Below are positions 54,840-64,000 of a stretch of DNA of 64,000 nt, in pieces; positions within the stretch are counted from its first letter, which is position 1, and each line of letters starts with the position of its first letter. The stretch comes from Heloderma charlesbogerti (taxonomy: Eukaryota > Chordata > Lepidosauria > Squamata > Helodermatidae), in NCBI GenBank assembly GCA_026122225.1, contig JANEZZ010000520.1, forward strand, positions 1,674,001 through 1,738,000, written 5' to 3'. A program made the position numbers and the translations under genes. The notes under the pieces are model-generated. The model did not search any database. It was not told the DNA's origin and saw nothing but the letters and a program-made list of their open reading frames with translations.

Positions 54840-55558
54840 CTGTGGTCCAGAAGAAGCCACAGCCTGCACATCCGATGAAAGATATTCTGTCATCATGGAA
54901 TAATGCCTTTCTTATTTGAGTAAGTATTATTCGTGCAAGAAAGGGTTGAGCAACAGGCAAGGAGAAGACAGCTTCACGTGAATGGGTAAGTGAACAGCAG
55001 CAGCAGTTCATCAGAACCCAAGAGGAGGTGCTCTAAGGGCCAAACTAAACATTCTGTCCAGCACACATGGCTCCACTATGCATGCTAGTTTTCCTCTGTG
55101 TAAGTGCACACAGCCCCAATTCGGAACAGGACCGCAGCAATCCTGGAAGTGGGGGGGAATGCTCTATTGATTCTAATGGAGCAGGGGAGGAGGGTCTTTT
55201 TTTTAACACCCTGTGGGGGGTGGGGTTGAAATTCTGCAAAACAAAAAGGGGGGAAGATTTAACACATACACCCCACTCCCAGATTGCCAGAGTCCTGATC
55301 TGTATTGTAGCCGCACACAATTATACAGACATAAAGAAAATTAGCACGTATGACTCCATCACACATGCTACACAGAACATTTAGTTTGGCCCTCAGAGGT
55401 GAACAGGGATGGTATAACCTTGGGAGAATAGTAGGGTCAGGGTATCTTTGTGATCGCCAGACTAGCAGGCCTGGAGCATTCATACCCAAATGTAAGCCTA
55501 GAGTCCTGAATGGGTAGGTGGGCCCTGGCATGCAGCAGGCAGAAGTTACTACTCCTTT
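54840..55558. other. Unassigned sequence
   Basis: GGCCAAACTAAACATTCTGTC (55039) and AACATTTAGTTTGGCCCTCAGAGG (55377) are inverted partners about 340 bp apart, which suggests an unrecognised inverted-repeat element at about 55036-55397. Confidence 0.4.
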
Positions 55559-55566
55559 GACTAGGC

Positions 55567-56466
55567 CAGTGGTTCTCAACATTCCTAATGCCGCGACCCT
55601 TTAATACAGTTCCTCATGTTGTGGTGACTCCCAACCATAAAATTATTTTCGTTGCTACTTCATAGCGGCAAAATTATTTTCATTGCTACTTCATACTTCC
55701 GAAGTGGCTCCGGACTCCACCCGCTCTCCAGAGGCGCCCAAGGAGAAAGCGGATCCGGCAGCCAGGCGCTGGAAAGGCACCTCCCCGCCTGCAAGAAGCC
55801 CTGCTCGGGCTGCATGCATGCAGCCAGCAGCCGGCTCTCCACGTGGGGCGAGAAGAGAAAGCCTGGCTGGTGCAGAGAGCAGCTCCCGTTCTCGGCTGGC
55901 GCGGGATGGTGCTGTCGCTCGCGGGCACTACATGCTGTGGCCCCACGCCCCTGAGGCTCGCGGGAAAAGCCGCGCTCTTCAAGCGCCTCGTCCTTCACTC
56001 GAGGGCCTCGCAGCGTTTCCCATAGGCGTGCGCGCTTGGCAGAAGATCTGATGCCGCGGCCCCCGGCCCTTCTCTTCCCTCCACTCGGCCTGGACTCGGT
56101 CCAGAAAGAGGCTAACGCGGTAGATGCCGCCACCGGCTGCTCTTCTTGCTGCCAGCGCCTCCTTTGCCAGCTGGGCGGGCCAGAGGCTCGGTTCCTCAAC
56201 TGCAGGCCCTCCCCTCTTCTCTGGCTATTACCTCATCGCCCAAGCCCCGCTGCCGAGGAGGGAATGCCCGAGCAGGGCCTGGAGTTTCTAAGCAACTGGC
56301 GTCCATACACCAACAACAGCTGACCCCACTCGCGCTGCATCAATAGAACTTTGCCAGACTTAAAAATAAAATCGGAAATATGTGTTTTCCGATGGTCTTA
56401 GGCGACCCCTGTGAAAGGGTCGTTCGACCCCCAAAGGGGTCGCGACCCACAGGTTGAGAACCGCTG
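55567..56466. mobile_element. SPIN-like hAT transposon (900 bp) with foreign GC-rich interior
   Basis: The left end CAGTGGTTCTCAACATTCC and, on the opposite strand, the right end CAGCGGTTCTCAACCTGTGG are hAT-type terminal repeats. Both arms match my memory of the SPIN (Space Invaders) non-autonomous family: ATGCCGCGACCCTTTAATAC and CCAACCATAAAATTATTTTC at the left, TTTTCCGATGGTCTTAGGCG and AAAGGGGTCGCGACCCACAG at the right. Identical 8-bp duplications GACTAGGC flank it (55559-55566, 56467-56474). Ordinary SPIN MITEs are, as I recall, a few hundred bp. Here ~680 bp between about 55690 and 56370 are unrelated to SPIN, GC-rich and CpG-rich. A ~25-bp unit of the left arm (ending TTGCTACTTCATA) is duplicated at 55647-55695. 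Confidence 0.88.
55693..56370. other. GC/CpG-rich segment inside the SPIN-like element
   Basis: Clearly richer in G+C and CpG than anything else in the window, with many intact CG pairs (for example GCGGATCCGGCAGCC, GCGTGCGCGCTTGG). Several overlapping frames are open, the longest being minus 55660-56199 (179 codons). None shows a hAT transposase motif or a family I recognise. It could be host sequence captured by the transposon, the interior of a larger unlisted SPIN relative, or an earlier insertion of a GC-rich element. Function is unknown. Confidence 0.6.
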
Positions 56467-56474
56467 GACTAGGC

Positions 56475-57600
56475 AAAGGCCGAGCTTGGCTCCTAGCATT
56501 TATACAAAGCTTGCCAAGCTGGAGGCTTCTCAGATGTCGCTTCTGCACCTGTTCCTTTCTGCACCCAAAGCGAGTTCTGAAGCCTTAGTACACACTGTTA
56601 ATAGCAGCTCACTGGACTAGGTCCCTCCTTCAGACCCCAATGCTTCTGATTAAGGCTTCAGAATCCCTGGCAGTCTCTCTGTCGGTACACAGGCCTTATT
56701 AAGACCCAGTAAGTTACAGGGCCTGGCAGACTGAGTAAGTATCAGTTGCCAGACCCAAGAGCATCAGGTTCCTGGAAAGGAATGGGGGAAGAATCAATTC
56801 AATATCTGCCTACAAGTGTCTTCTGCAAAGTGGGGAGGGAGAGGAAAGAGGTTCTTAATTCCCTTGGAGAATTTCCCACTCAGTGTCAGTCTCAATTGCT
56901 ATTAGGTAAAGATGGGTGATCACCCTCATGCAGTGTCATTCTGGCAATGAGAAGGAGCCTTGGCATATGGAAATAAGAACAAGGACAAAACCATCTCTCC
57001 TCTTGGATGTCTGCTGCCAAGAGGCCAATTTGACAGTATGCAGCCAGCAGCATTTCACAGGAGACTCCAAGTGAGATCACCTCGTGCTACAAAGTGAGCA
57101 ACTCCTTTGAGCCATAGTTCATCTGCCGCCATCATAAATGTGATAGGCAAAGGAAGAATGTAAGAGGGGGCTGGCAAGAGATCAGGGAAAAAAAATCTTG
57201 CCTTGTCTCTGCTGTGCTCTTGGCACTTCTGCCTGAGGCAAAGATTGTAAGTCTGTCATGCGTTGGCTAGAAAACAACTGAATGCCAAGCTTCTAAGGAA
57301 TCTGCTACTCTATGTAGCAGAAATTAAAACTTTTCAGCACATTTTTTCTGTAATACCTCAGAACCAGTTCCCACATAAAGAATCTGTTTTTTAAAAATGG
57401 TGGCAGCATCATCTCATGGAAAGATCCATAAGATGCATTCCACAGACTTGTGTCTGACATTCCCAGAATTTGCAGTGACCAAACTGGCCATGAGCAGTGT
57501 GAGAAGGCACTTAATACGCTATATGTGGATACACAGAGGAAATTGTTCAAGCTAATGTTCGGCATGAAATAATCAAGGAGCTGGTTCACCCTTGCATGCA
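56475..57600. other. Unassigned sequence
   Basis: No repeat family or exon is recognisable. Confidence 0.3.
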
Positions 57601-57610
57601 CATCCCTTCA

Positions 57611-57680
57611 GGGCCTACACAGGCACAGGAGGCAAAGTAGGCAATTGCCTTGGGTGGCAAAATTCTTGGGCAGCTGCCTC
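57611..57680 (+). repeat. Fragment of the GGCAATTGCCTTGGGTGGCA repeat
   Basis: AGGGCCTACACAGGCACAGG, then GGCAAAGTAGGCAATTGCCT and TGGGTGGCAAAATTCTTGGG, resembles 26571-26690, the part upstream of dispersed repeat copy 2. Confidence 0.4.
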
Positions 57681-57941
57681 AGCTATGTAAATGGCTTGGA
57701 GAGAAACCCCCTGCTTGCTTTCTTGGAAGCAGCTTGGCAGTTCATCAGCTGAGTAATATCCCTTGCGTTCCCGAGCCTTCAGATCTCCACCAGCTGCCAA
57801 GGGCATAGATATAGTTGTAAAGGGAAGTAAAGCGGTGACAGGCAAGAAAAACTCAACATGAGAAAATGGGATTTATCAGTACTTGACCATTCCATTTGCT
57901 ATTGCTTGCTACTTGGCACATAGTAAGAGAACACATTTTAA

Positions 57942-57981
57942 GGGGGGGAGGGGAGAAGGGGAGGGGGAGGGGGAAGGAGAG
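57942..57981. repeat. G/A purine tract
   Basis: Repeated GGGGA and GGAGGGGGA units form an uninterrupted purine run with several G-runs. Confidence 0.8.
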
Positions 57982-57984
57982 AAG

Positions 57985-58670
57985 GCAAAATTTTAAGGTG
58001 CCTAGAGCAGCAAACAAACAACCCTCGTCCAACTCTGCATCTTTCGATGACTCACCCTTATAGTTCCAAAGCACCCATTCTATTAATCACAAGTTTCTTC
58101 AACATCCTACTTCTAAAAGGGAAAAGGCAGATGGCTGCCATTTTCCTACAGCTCTTCCAGCCAGCCAGTCAAGCATCCTATCTCCTAGGCCAGCCTGAGG
58201 ACATCAGGATGATCACAGAACAAGGAGAGCATGGGCACTAGGGTGGCCACTTACACATTGCCAAAAAGAGGCCACACATCACCAAAAAGAGGACAAAAGA
58301 GGTTACCAATCTGTATAATACTTGCATATGCCAATTTATATGCATAAATGCAAATTCAGAAGTAATTACTACAATTTAAAATGCAATACAACTCACCTGA
58401 GGGGAAGACTATGCTCAGGTGACCCGTGTGCCTGCTCAGCCTGCTATCTAGGTACTAACTGCTGATGGGCAAAGCAAGGCCGCTCCTCTCCCTTCCTGTG
58501 ATTCTTTATCCTTATACCGGACTTGGACTGGACAGCCCTCCAAATAGGTAACTGTTCTCTTTAAAGCAGAGGACGCATGGCCATGCTAAAAGAAGCTGTG
58601 TACCATGGACTTGTATCCCGGATTCATCTTGATTGCCCACAGTTGCCACTCTCGCACAGGGTCATGTAAC
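57985..58670. other. Unassigned; short CCAAAAAGAGG direct repeat
   Basis: CATTGCCAAAAAGAGGCCAC and CATCACCAAAAAGAGGACAA (58257-58297) are a two-copy direct repeat. Nothing else is recognised. Confidence 0.3.
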
Positions 58671-58674
58671 AGCT

Positions 58675-58868
58675 CGAGTGATGGGTTTCCATATGAATGT
58701 CCAGGTTCAAGGTTCAGCTCAGCTATGAAGGTCAGTGGGTAGCCTTGGCCTATCACTACCTGTCAGCCTAGCCTACCTTACAGGGTTGTTGTAAGGATAA
58801 AATGGGATAACCTTGTGCATGCCATTCTGAGCTTCTTGGAGCAAGGCTGAGATATTATTTATAATAAA
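58675..58868 (+). repeat. MIR-like SINE, 5' end degraded
   Basis: CCAGGTTCAAGGTTCAGCTC (B-box region), GTAGCCTTGGCCTATCAC, CAGCCTAGCCTACCTTACAG and GGTTGTTGTAAGGATAAAAT follow the order of 2559-2790. Confidence 0.75.
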
Positions 58869-58869
58869 A

Positions 58870-59700
58870 AAATATCAATCTGCAAAATGTCAAATGGGGA
58901 AAATTCTTGTCAGGTGCAACCAAGATACCAATCCTACCCTTATGAAAAACCATGCTGAGGATGCAATATTTGATGCCTCCATACAAAAGGTTACTGGAAT
59001 TCTACAGGGGAATCCATTATTTTAACCCTGTATGTCATCAGTCACCAACAGAGTTATTCCCTCACTACCCTGGGGAGCGCTCATGGAAAGCATTTTTTGA
59101 TGCAACACAGCAGTTGCAAGTACTATGGTTATCCAATTGCGTAAACACTCCTAACATAAGTTAAATGCACTGGTAGCAATTTCTGTAAATATATAACATC
59201 TGAAAACTGTTTTAGGATGAAAGGCAGAAACATACTTTAAACTTTAAAAGTTGAAGATTTCAAGAATTAAGGCCTTAAGAAGATTATTACAAGACATGAC
59301 AAAAGATCAATCTAAGGTGTTATTAAGGATTTGGCCAAGAAAGCTAACTGCAATGTGGACCTTTTAGCCTTAATATCCATTTGATTTAAAATACATATAT
59401 ACAGCCTGAGTTACAACTCAGTCAAACAGGATTTAATCCACTTTAACCCCAGTGAATCAAATAAAGTGCCCCAAATTTACATCGTAATACACAGAAGCCA
59501 TATAAGAAGAAGCTTACATTCAAGCAGTTCAGATTTAGCTAGGGTATGAAATGGCCTGATAAAGCTCAATTTTTTTTCACGTTCCGTAAACAAGAACATC
59601 TGTAGGGGGGAAATGAGGATTGGTAGAATATGTTTGCCATGTAGGAAATGTACTGCCCCAAAACTGTATCATTCAACAAGTCACTTTAAAGCATTTACTC
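58870..59700. other. Unassigned sequence
   Basis: AT-rich with no recognisable feature. Confidence 0.3.
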
Positions 59701-59703
59701 ATA

Positions 59704-59782
59704 GGGCTGGTTGGCATGATTGCCACAGCCCACCATGGCTTATTTAAGCTACAGTGGGCTGTGGTGATTGTGTGAACTCTGT
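59704..59782. mobile_element. 79-bp palindromic MITE (Harbinger-like)
   Basis: GGGCTGGTTGGCATGATTGC at the left is preceded by ATA. The right end is GATTGTGTGAACTCTGTC. The inner palindrome is CAGCCCACCATGGCTTA / CTACAGTGGGCTG. It has the same length as 20663-20741. Confidence 0.65.
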
Positions 59783-60589
59783 CAGTGTGAAGATTGGGAA
59801 AGAACTTCGAAGAAAATAGAGAAAACCATTTTTCCTTCAGTATGCATTTGTACTCTACCCAGCCTTTGCCTTCTTAGGCTCTATACTTTCTGAACAACTC
59901 AATTTCCAGTTTGTTGAAAATGCTGACATCTCTTTAAATGGCAATATTCTCCACAACCACAGAGAAAATGTAGCTTCTGCTCCGAGTCATATAAAAGATT
60001 ATTCTGAGCTTTGAAATGCTACTGAATTTAAGCTGCAATTTCAAGTGGCCAAAAAGAGATTGGCATTTTAATGGCTGCCTATTCCACTCTTCTCTCAACC
60101 CCTTTTGGAACATAATTTATCATGTCAACCATTTGGATTTTCACCAAAACACACCATTTAAATATCGGATTCAATTCACATTAACACCTGCTACCTTCGT
60201 ATCATTGTGACCAGGCTCAGCTTGCAGTCTTAAAAGACCAATCACTGTTGCATCAAAATCCATGGAGTTGAAAAGTTCAGGGGCAGGATGCTGAAGCTGG
60301 GATACAGGTATAATGCACAACTGCTCACAACTATTCACAACCAGGTAATCAAACAGTGACAACAACTATCAGCATCTCTCAACAGAAGAGATGTCAGTCT
60401 GACAGATCTTGAGAAACCCATGGGCTGTGTTTTATTTACAAACATAAACTGTTACACAACTCATGTTCATTCATTTTCTCATTTGCATCCTGACCTTCCC
60501 CCAAGGTTTTCTCATTTGATTGAAGATTACAGTTGTGTCCTCTTCCTACTGCTGTTGCCTATTGCTGGAATGCTATAGCTCTTGAACTT
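59783..60589. other. Unassigned sequence
   Basis: Nothing recognisable. Confidence 0.3.
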
Positions 60590-60720
60590 TGGATGGCTCC
60601 CTTGGTTTCCATTTCTAAACTTATTAAAAACCCATCTCTTCATCCTTGCATTTTGAATTGAGTTTATCCTCTATCCTTCCCTTCCCTGAGGTGTCCAGTC
60701 TCTTCTGTGAGCCTGCAGTC
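60590..60720 (+). mobile_element. Possible L2 C-terminal remnant
   Basis: The plus-strand reading LLKTHLFILAF resembles the L2 ORF2 terminus (FRxxLKTHLFxQAF). It is short and diverged. Confidence 0.35.
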
Positions 60721-60756
60721 AGTCAGGGACTTTTCTTTTTATACTTGTACTATACA

Positions 60757-61602
60757 AAATTCAAACTGATCTTGATAGGCTGGTGTGCTGGGCAGAAAAC
60801 AACAGAATGACATTTAATAGGGATAATGCCAAGTTCTGCACCTAGAAAAAAGAAACCAAATGCACAGTTACAAGATGGGGGATACATGGCTCACCAATAC
60901 TACAAGCAAGAAGGATCTTGGAATTGTTGTAGATCACAAGCTGAATATGAGCCAACAATGTGATATGGCTGCAAAAAAGGCAAATGCTGTTTGGGGCTGC
61001 ATTAATAGAAGTATAGCTTCCAGATCACATGAAGTACTAGTTCCCCTCTACTCAGCACTAGTTAGGCCTCATCTTGAGTAGTGTGTCCAGTTCTGGGCAC
61101 CACACATTAAGAAGGATGCAGACAAACTAGAGAGGGTTCAGAGGAGGGCAATGAAGATGGCCTCCTCTGAAGATCAATGGACTGGAAACAAAGCCCTATG
61201 AGGAGAGACTGAAAAGAACTGGGCATGATTAGCCTTGAGAAGAGAAGACTGAAGGGAGAAATGATAGTGCTCTTCAAGTACTTGAAAGGTTGTCACAGAG
61301 AGGAAGGCCAGGATCTCTTCTCGATCATCCCAGAATGCAGGACATGGAATAATGGGCTCAAGTGACAGGAAACCAGATTCCGGCTGAACATCAGGAAAAA
61401 CTTCCTGACTGTTAGAGCAATACGACAATGGAACCAATTACCTAGGGAGGTAGCGGGCTCTCCCGCACTGGAGGCATTCAAGATGAAGCTGGACAGCCAC
61501 TTGTCAGGGATGCTTTGACTTGGATTCCTGCACTGTGTAGGGGGTTGGAGTCGATGGTCTTATAGGCCCCTTCCAACCCTACTATTCTATGATTCTATGA
61601 TA
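60757..61602 (+). mobile_element. CR1 LINE 3' end with RT C-terminus
   Basis: Colinear with the 3' part of 9992-12845 but on the plus strand: EKDLGIVVDHKLNMSQQCDM (motif in an open frame of 73 codons, 60860-61081), ASRSHEVLVPLYSALVRPHL, then the untranslated end GGATTCCTGCACTGTGTAGG and CCAACCCTACTATTCTATGA. Frames beyond 61085 are broken. Comparison with this copy reveals the small insertion at 10471. Confidence 0.92.
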
Positions 61603-61652
61603 ATAATCTTATCCTCACAATTCCTGTTAGAGCTAGGTTAGATGGAGACATA

Positions 61653-61994
61653 GGCCGAGTTTGCAAGTCACGCTAAGTCACCATGAAGATAAGCCACCAT
61701 GGGTTGGTTGTTCACTTGATAACCCACGTTACTCCTAACAGACGACTGGCCGCACTGTGGCTTTCCGTGGGTTGTTTCCCCTTAGTCCTCCCGCCCACTC
61801 CCTTCCCGGCACGTATCCCGGGTGCCACTTTAACAAAAATCCTCATTTCCTCATTCCCTATGTCAGCACCCTTTCTGCAACTGGTCAACTGTGGTTGTCG
61901 ACTCATAAAGGAAGCCTACCCCCCCGGATCAGATCATCAAATGCATATAATTTTCTGAGCCTTTATGAACACAGTAATTCATTCGCAAACTTTT
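61653..61994. mobile_element. Probable Harbinger-like MITE, right end uncertain
   Basis: The left end GGCCGAGTTTGCAAGTCACG is preceded by ATA. The inner AAGCCACCATGGGTTG and AACCCACG units resemble 24013-24350. The opposite end (GCAAACTTTTT near 61986) is partly overwritten by the next MITE. Confidence 0.45.
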
Positions 61995-61997
61995 TAA

Positions 61998-62450
61998 GGC
62001 TACAATCCTATGGCTGCTAGTCAGCAGCTAGACAGCCATAGGATTGGTTGGTTTCTGGGAACCAACCTCGGAGCCCGCACTCCAAGGTCAGTTCCTGGAG
62101 AACCACCTCCCTGCCACCTCCCCCGCCACCTCATAGGCAGTGTGGATCATCCCCGGGCTCTGCACTCGTAAGAACGGCGTGGAGTGGGGCAAAAGGAGGC
62201 AATCCTGGGGTTGGGGAGGAGCAGGGAATGCATAAGTGCCCATTATGACACTTCCTATGCATCATCCGGCCTCCCCACTCTGCACTCCAATGTCCCTTGG
62301 CTAGACAGCCGAAATCAGCCATCTAGCTGCAAATGCAGGGTGGCTGGAGCGTGGAGGAGATGATCCCCTCTGCATTCCTCCTACCCTGCATTGGATAGGC
62401 GGTCACCTCTGAGTTCGGAAGTGGCCGCCTCTCCACATAGGATTGCGCCC
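61998..62450. mobile_element. 453-bp MITE with TAA target duplication
   Basis: GGCTACAATCCTATGG at the left and GGGCGCAATCCTATG on the opposite strand of the right. TAA flanks both sides (61995-61997, 62451-62453). The interior (TGCACTCGTAAGAACGGCGTGG, TAGACAGCCGAAATCAGCC) is closely similar to 50182-50561 in the same order. Confidence 0.8.
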
Positions 62451-62809
62451 TAAACTATTTCTTTATTCGGGGTCTTGTGCAAGTGGACAGGAGCATTGCC
62501 TGTCAGCTATTTAGCCCAGCATACCTCTTGTCAATGTCCTTGTCAATTTCATCCTCCACTTACCAATATCCCCCTCTCACCAATTACCTTGTCAATTTTA
62601 TCCTCTGCTTCCTTGCCTAGCTAGCAAACACCTTTTAAAAAAAAGGCTGCTTCAAGTACTACTGAAATAAGTACACTCACCCAAACAGCTCCTTCTCCTG
62701 CAGCTGCCAGCTGCTTTCAGCACCCCCATCCTTTATGCTAGTTGCTTCCCTCCACTGCTCTCCATTGTTGGCTGTCAGATATACATATAGGTTATAAAGC
62801 AGTGATGGG

Positions 62810-63008
62810 AATCAGTAAAGTTCCACAAATTTCAAGGCAGAGCAGGGACCGAGAGGGATTGGAAAAGATATGCAATTTTCACAACAGACAAGTGAGGTGG
62901 ATTGGTAAATATATGCACATTTTAAAGCAGAGTTGGGAGTAGGATCTGTAAATATATGCAAATTTCATGGCAGAGCAGTAAAGTGTAGGGGGAAATTATG
63001 CAAATTTC
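62810..63008. repeat. Degenerate ~45-bp tandem array with octamer motifs
   Basis: About five units share the order GGATTGGTAAATATATGCAA, ATTTCAWGGCAGAGC. Two units contain the perfect octamer ATGCAAAT (62956-62963 and 62998-63005), and others carry near-matches (ATGCAATT, ATGCACAT). No coding frame. Confidence 0.6.
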
Positions 63009-63184
63009 ATAGCAGCAGACTTTTGAATACGCACACTTGTAAAAGACCCTTTAAAAAGGTTGAGAATGCCTTCAGTCATGATATTGAGAAGCACGGAGTG
63101 GAGGGAACTGGCAAGGGATGAGGGAGGGTGGCGGAGGCACTAGCGAACAGCAGCGGGGGGAGGGTTGCTGCTCTTGCCAGGCAG

Positions 63185-63425
63185 TTCTCTAGCTGTTCCT
63201 GACAACCCACAATGAAGTTGCCCTGCTAGGTCTGAACATCACAACAAGCCACCCTGAACAACCCAACAACAAGCCATGGGTTCCCAGGTTGGCTTGTTCA
63301 TGGAAAACATCCCATGATGAAAAAAACGCTCCAGGTTTGGACATCACAACAAGCTACCCTGAAACAACCCATGGTGACAACCCAGTGTGGCTTATCATGT
63401 CTTGAGAACCAGGTCATAGTGACTG
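63185..63425. mobile_element. Rearranged Harbinger-like MITE
   Basis: GGTCTGAACATCACAACAAG and GGTTTGGACATCACAACAAG form a direct repeat about 105 bp apart. Both resemble the end of 24013-24350 (GACTGGGTTTGCACAACA). CCATGGGTTCCCAGG and AACCCATGGTG lie between and after. It is probably two overlapping copies or a duplicated element. Confidence 0.45.
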
Positions 63426-64000
63426 GTTCAGGGTTAACTAGAGAACTGAATGGCTTGAATGGGGAACTCTTGGTCTTACTTGCTCATGTCCAAACCATCA
63501 TTAGCTCTCACTGGTGTTTGCTCATCTGCACAAATATTGTTCAACCAGCTTTCTCCCAGCTGGCATTGCCCAGTTCAATCTCTCTATCCAACATAGAAAA
63601 ATGCCAGTTGATTACTACCCTCTCTCTAAGTTAGCCAATTAGCAGCACAGTCCATAAAGGTAGTTCACACTGAATACATCAAAAATTAAAGTCTGCTTCC
63701 TCCTCAAACTCATGCAACTCCCATAGTAATGTTTAGCTTCTAGACGAGTAACACACTGGCATTTTAAGGCTATGTTAAAGTAGATGAGATGGAATTGCCA
63801 TCTCCTATAAAGGATCTAAAGGAACAAAGGAGGAATTATAAACAGTTCAGGGAAAGGCTTATGTTTTTTGTAACAATCCAGCCATTTATCTTATGCTTTC
63901 AGATTTATCTCATCTGATCATTCTTGAAGGGGGCAACCAACTGACCTCCCTAAGGGAATGTGAACCAGTTATATGTAGGGATGTACAAATTTTGTTAAAT
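63426..64000. other. Unassigned; possible hAT end at the window edge
   Basis: TAGGGATGTACAAATTTTG (63977-63995) resembles the terminal repeat of the hAT-like element at 32104-32538. It may be the left end of a copy that continues past the window. Confidence 0.35.

Noticed and set aside
55660..56199. 179-codon minus-strand ORF in the SPIN interior as a protein-coding gene
   Set aside because: GC-rich DNA is often open in several frames, and here overlapping frames on both strands are open. There is no start context, splice site or motif to prefer one.

Overview
The window is vertebrate nuclear DNA, almost certainly from a squamate reptile (lizard or snake). The evidence is its mix of repeats: CR1 LINEs with the terminal 8-bp ATTCTATG repeat, L2 LINEs, an open 216-codon 3' end of a BovB LINE, MIR-like and tRNA-derived SINEs with the box A/box B layout seen in squamates, a SPIN-type hAT transposon, solo LTRs, and many palindromic MITEs. 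There is no bacterial gene organisation, operon or CRISPR array.

Only one host coding exon is convincing. It lies at the left edge on the minus strand (677-756): the first coding exon of a tetraspanin, closest by eye to TSPAN4/TSPAN9, ending at a GTGAGT splice donor. The rest of that gene would lie to the left, outside the window. An open, in-frame, coding-looking stretch and a perfect CRE site (TGACGTCA, 1012-1019) lie directly upstream. The remaining ~62 kb therefore reads as 5' flank or long 5' intron.

Layout. 1-2.1 kb: tetraspanin exon and candidate regulatory DNA. 2.1-9.9 kb: sparse SINE and MITE copies, an L2 tail and microsatellites. 9.99-12.85 kb: a 2.85-kb CR1 with endonuclease and reverse transcriptase remnants, carrying a small retroposon with a 20-bp target duplication. 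13-28.8 kb: a nested L2/SINE/hAT/L2 stack (17.4-18.8 kb), a solo LTR and several MITEs. 28.87-29.57 kb: BovB. 32.1-35.0 kb: a cluster of four DNA transposons. 35.5-38.7 kb: an LTR cluster with L2 and CR1 pieces. 41.0-42.7 kb: L2 tails and a LINE of unresolved clade. 43.5-54.8 kb: CR1, L2, LTR, hAT and MITE copies. 55.57-56.47 kb: a 900-bp SPIN-like hAT element with perfect 8-bp target duplications and an unexplained GC-rich, CpG-rich interior. 58.6-64 kb: SINE, MITE and CR1 copies and a degenerate tandem array with octamer motifs.

The elements do not act together as a pathway. What they record is insertion history, and many ends are precise. TAT, TTA or TAA duplications mark PIF/Harbinger-like MITEs, 8-bp duplications mark hAT elements, and 5-bp duplications mark the solo LTRs. 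Family names come from remembered consensus features and visible motifs; no database search was run.
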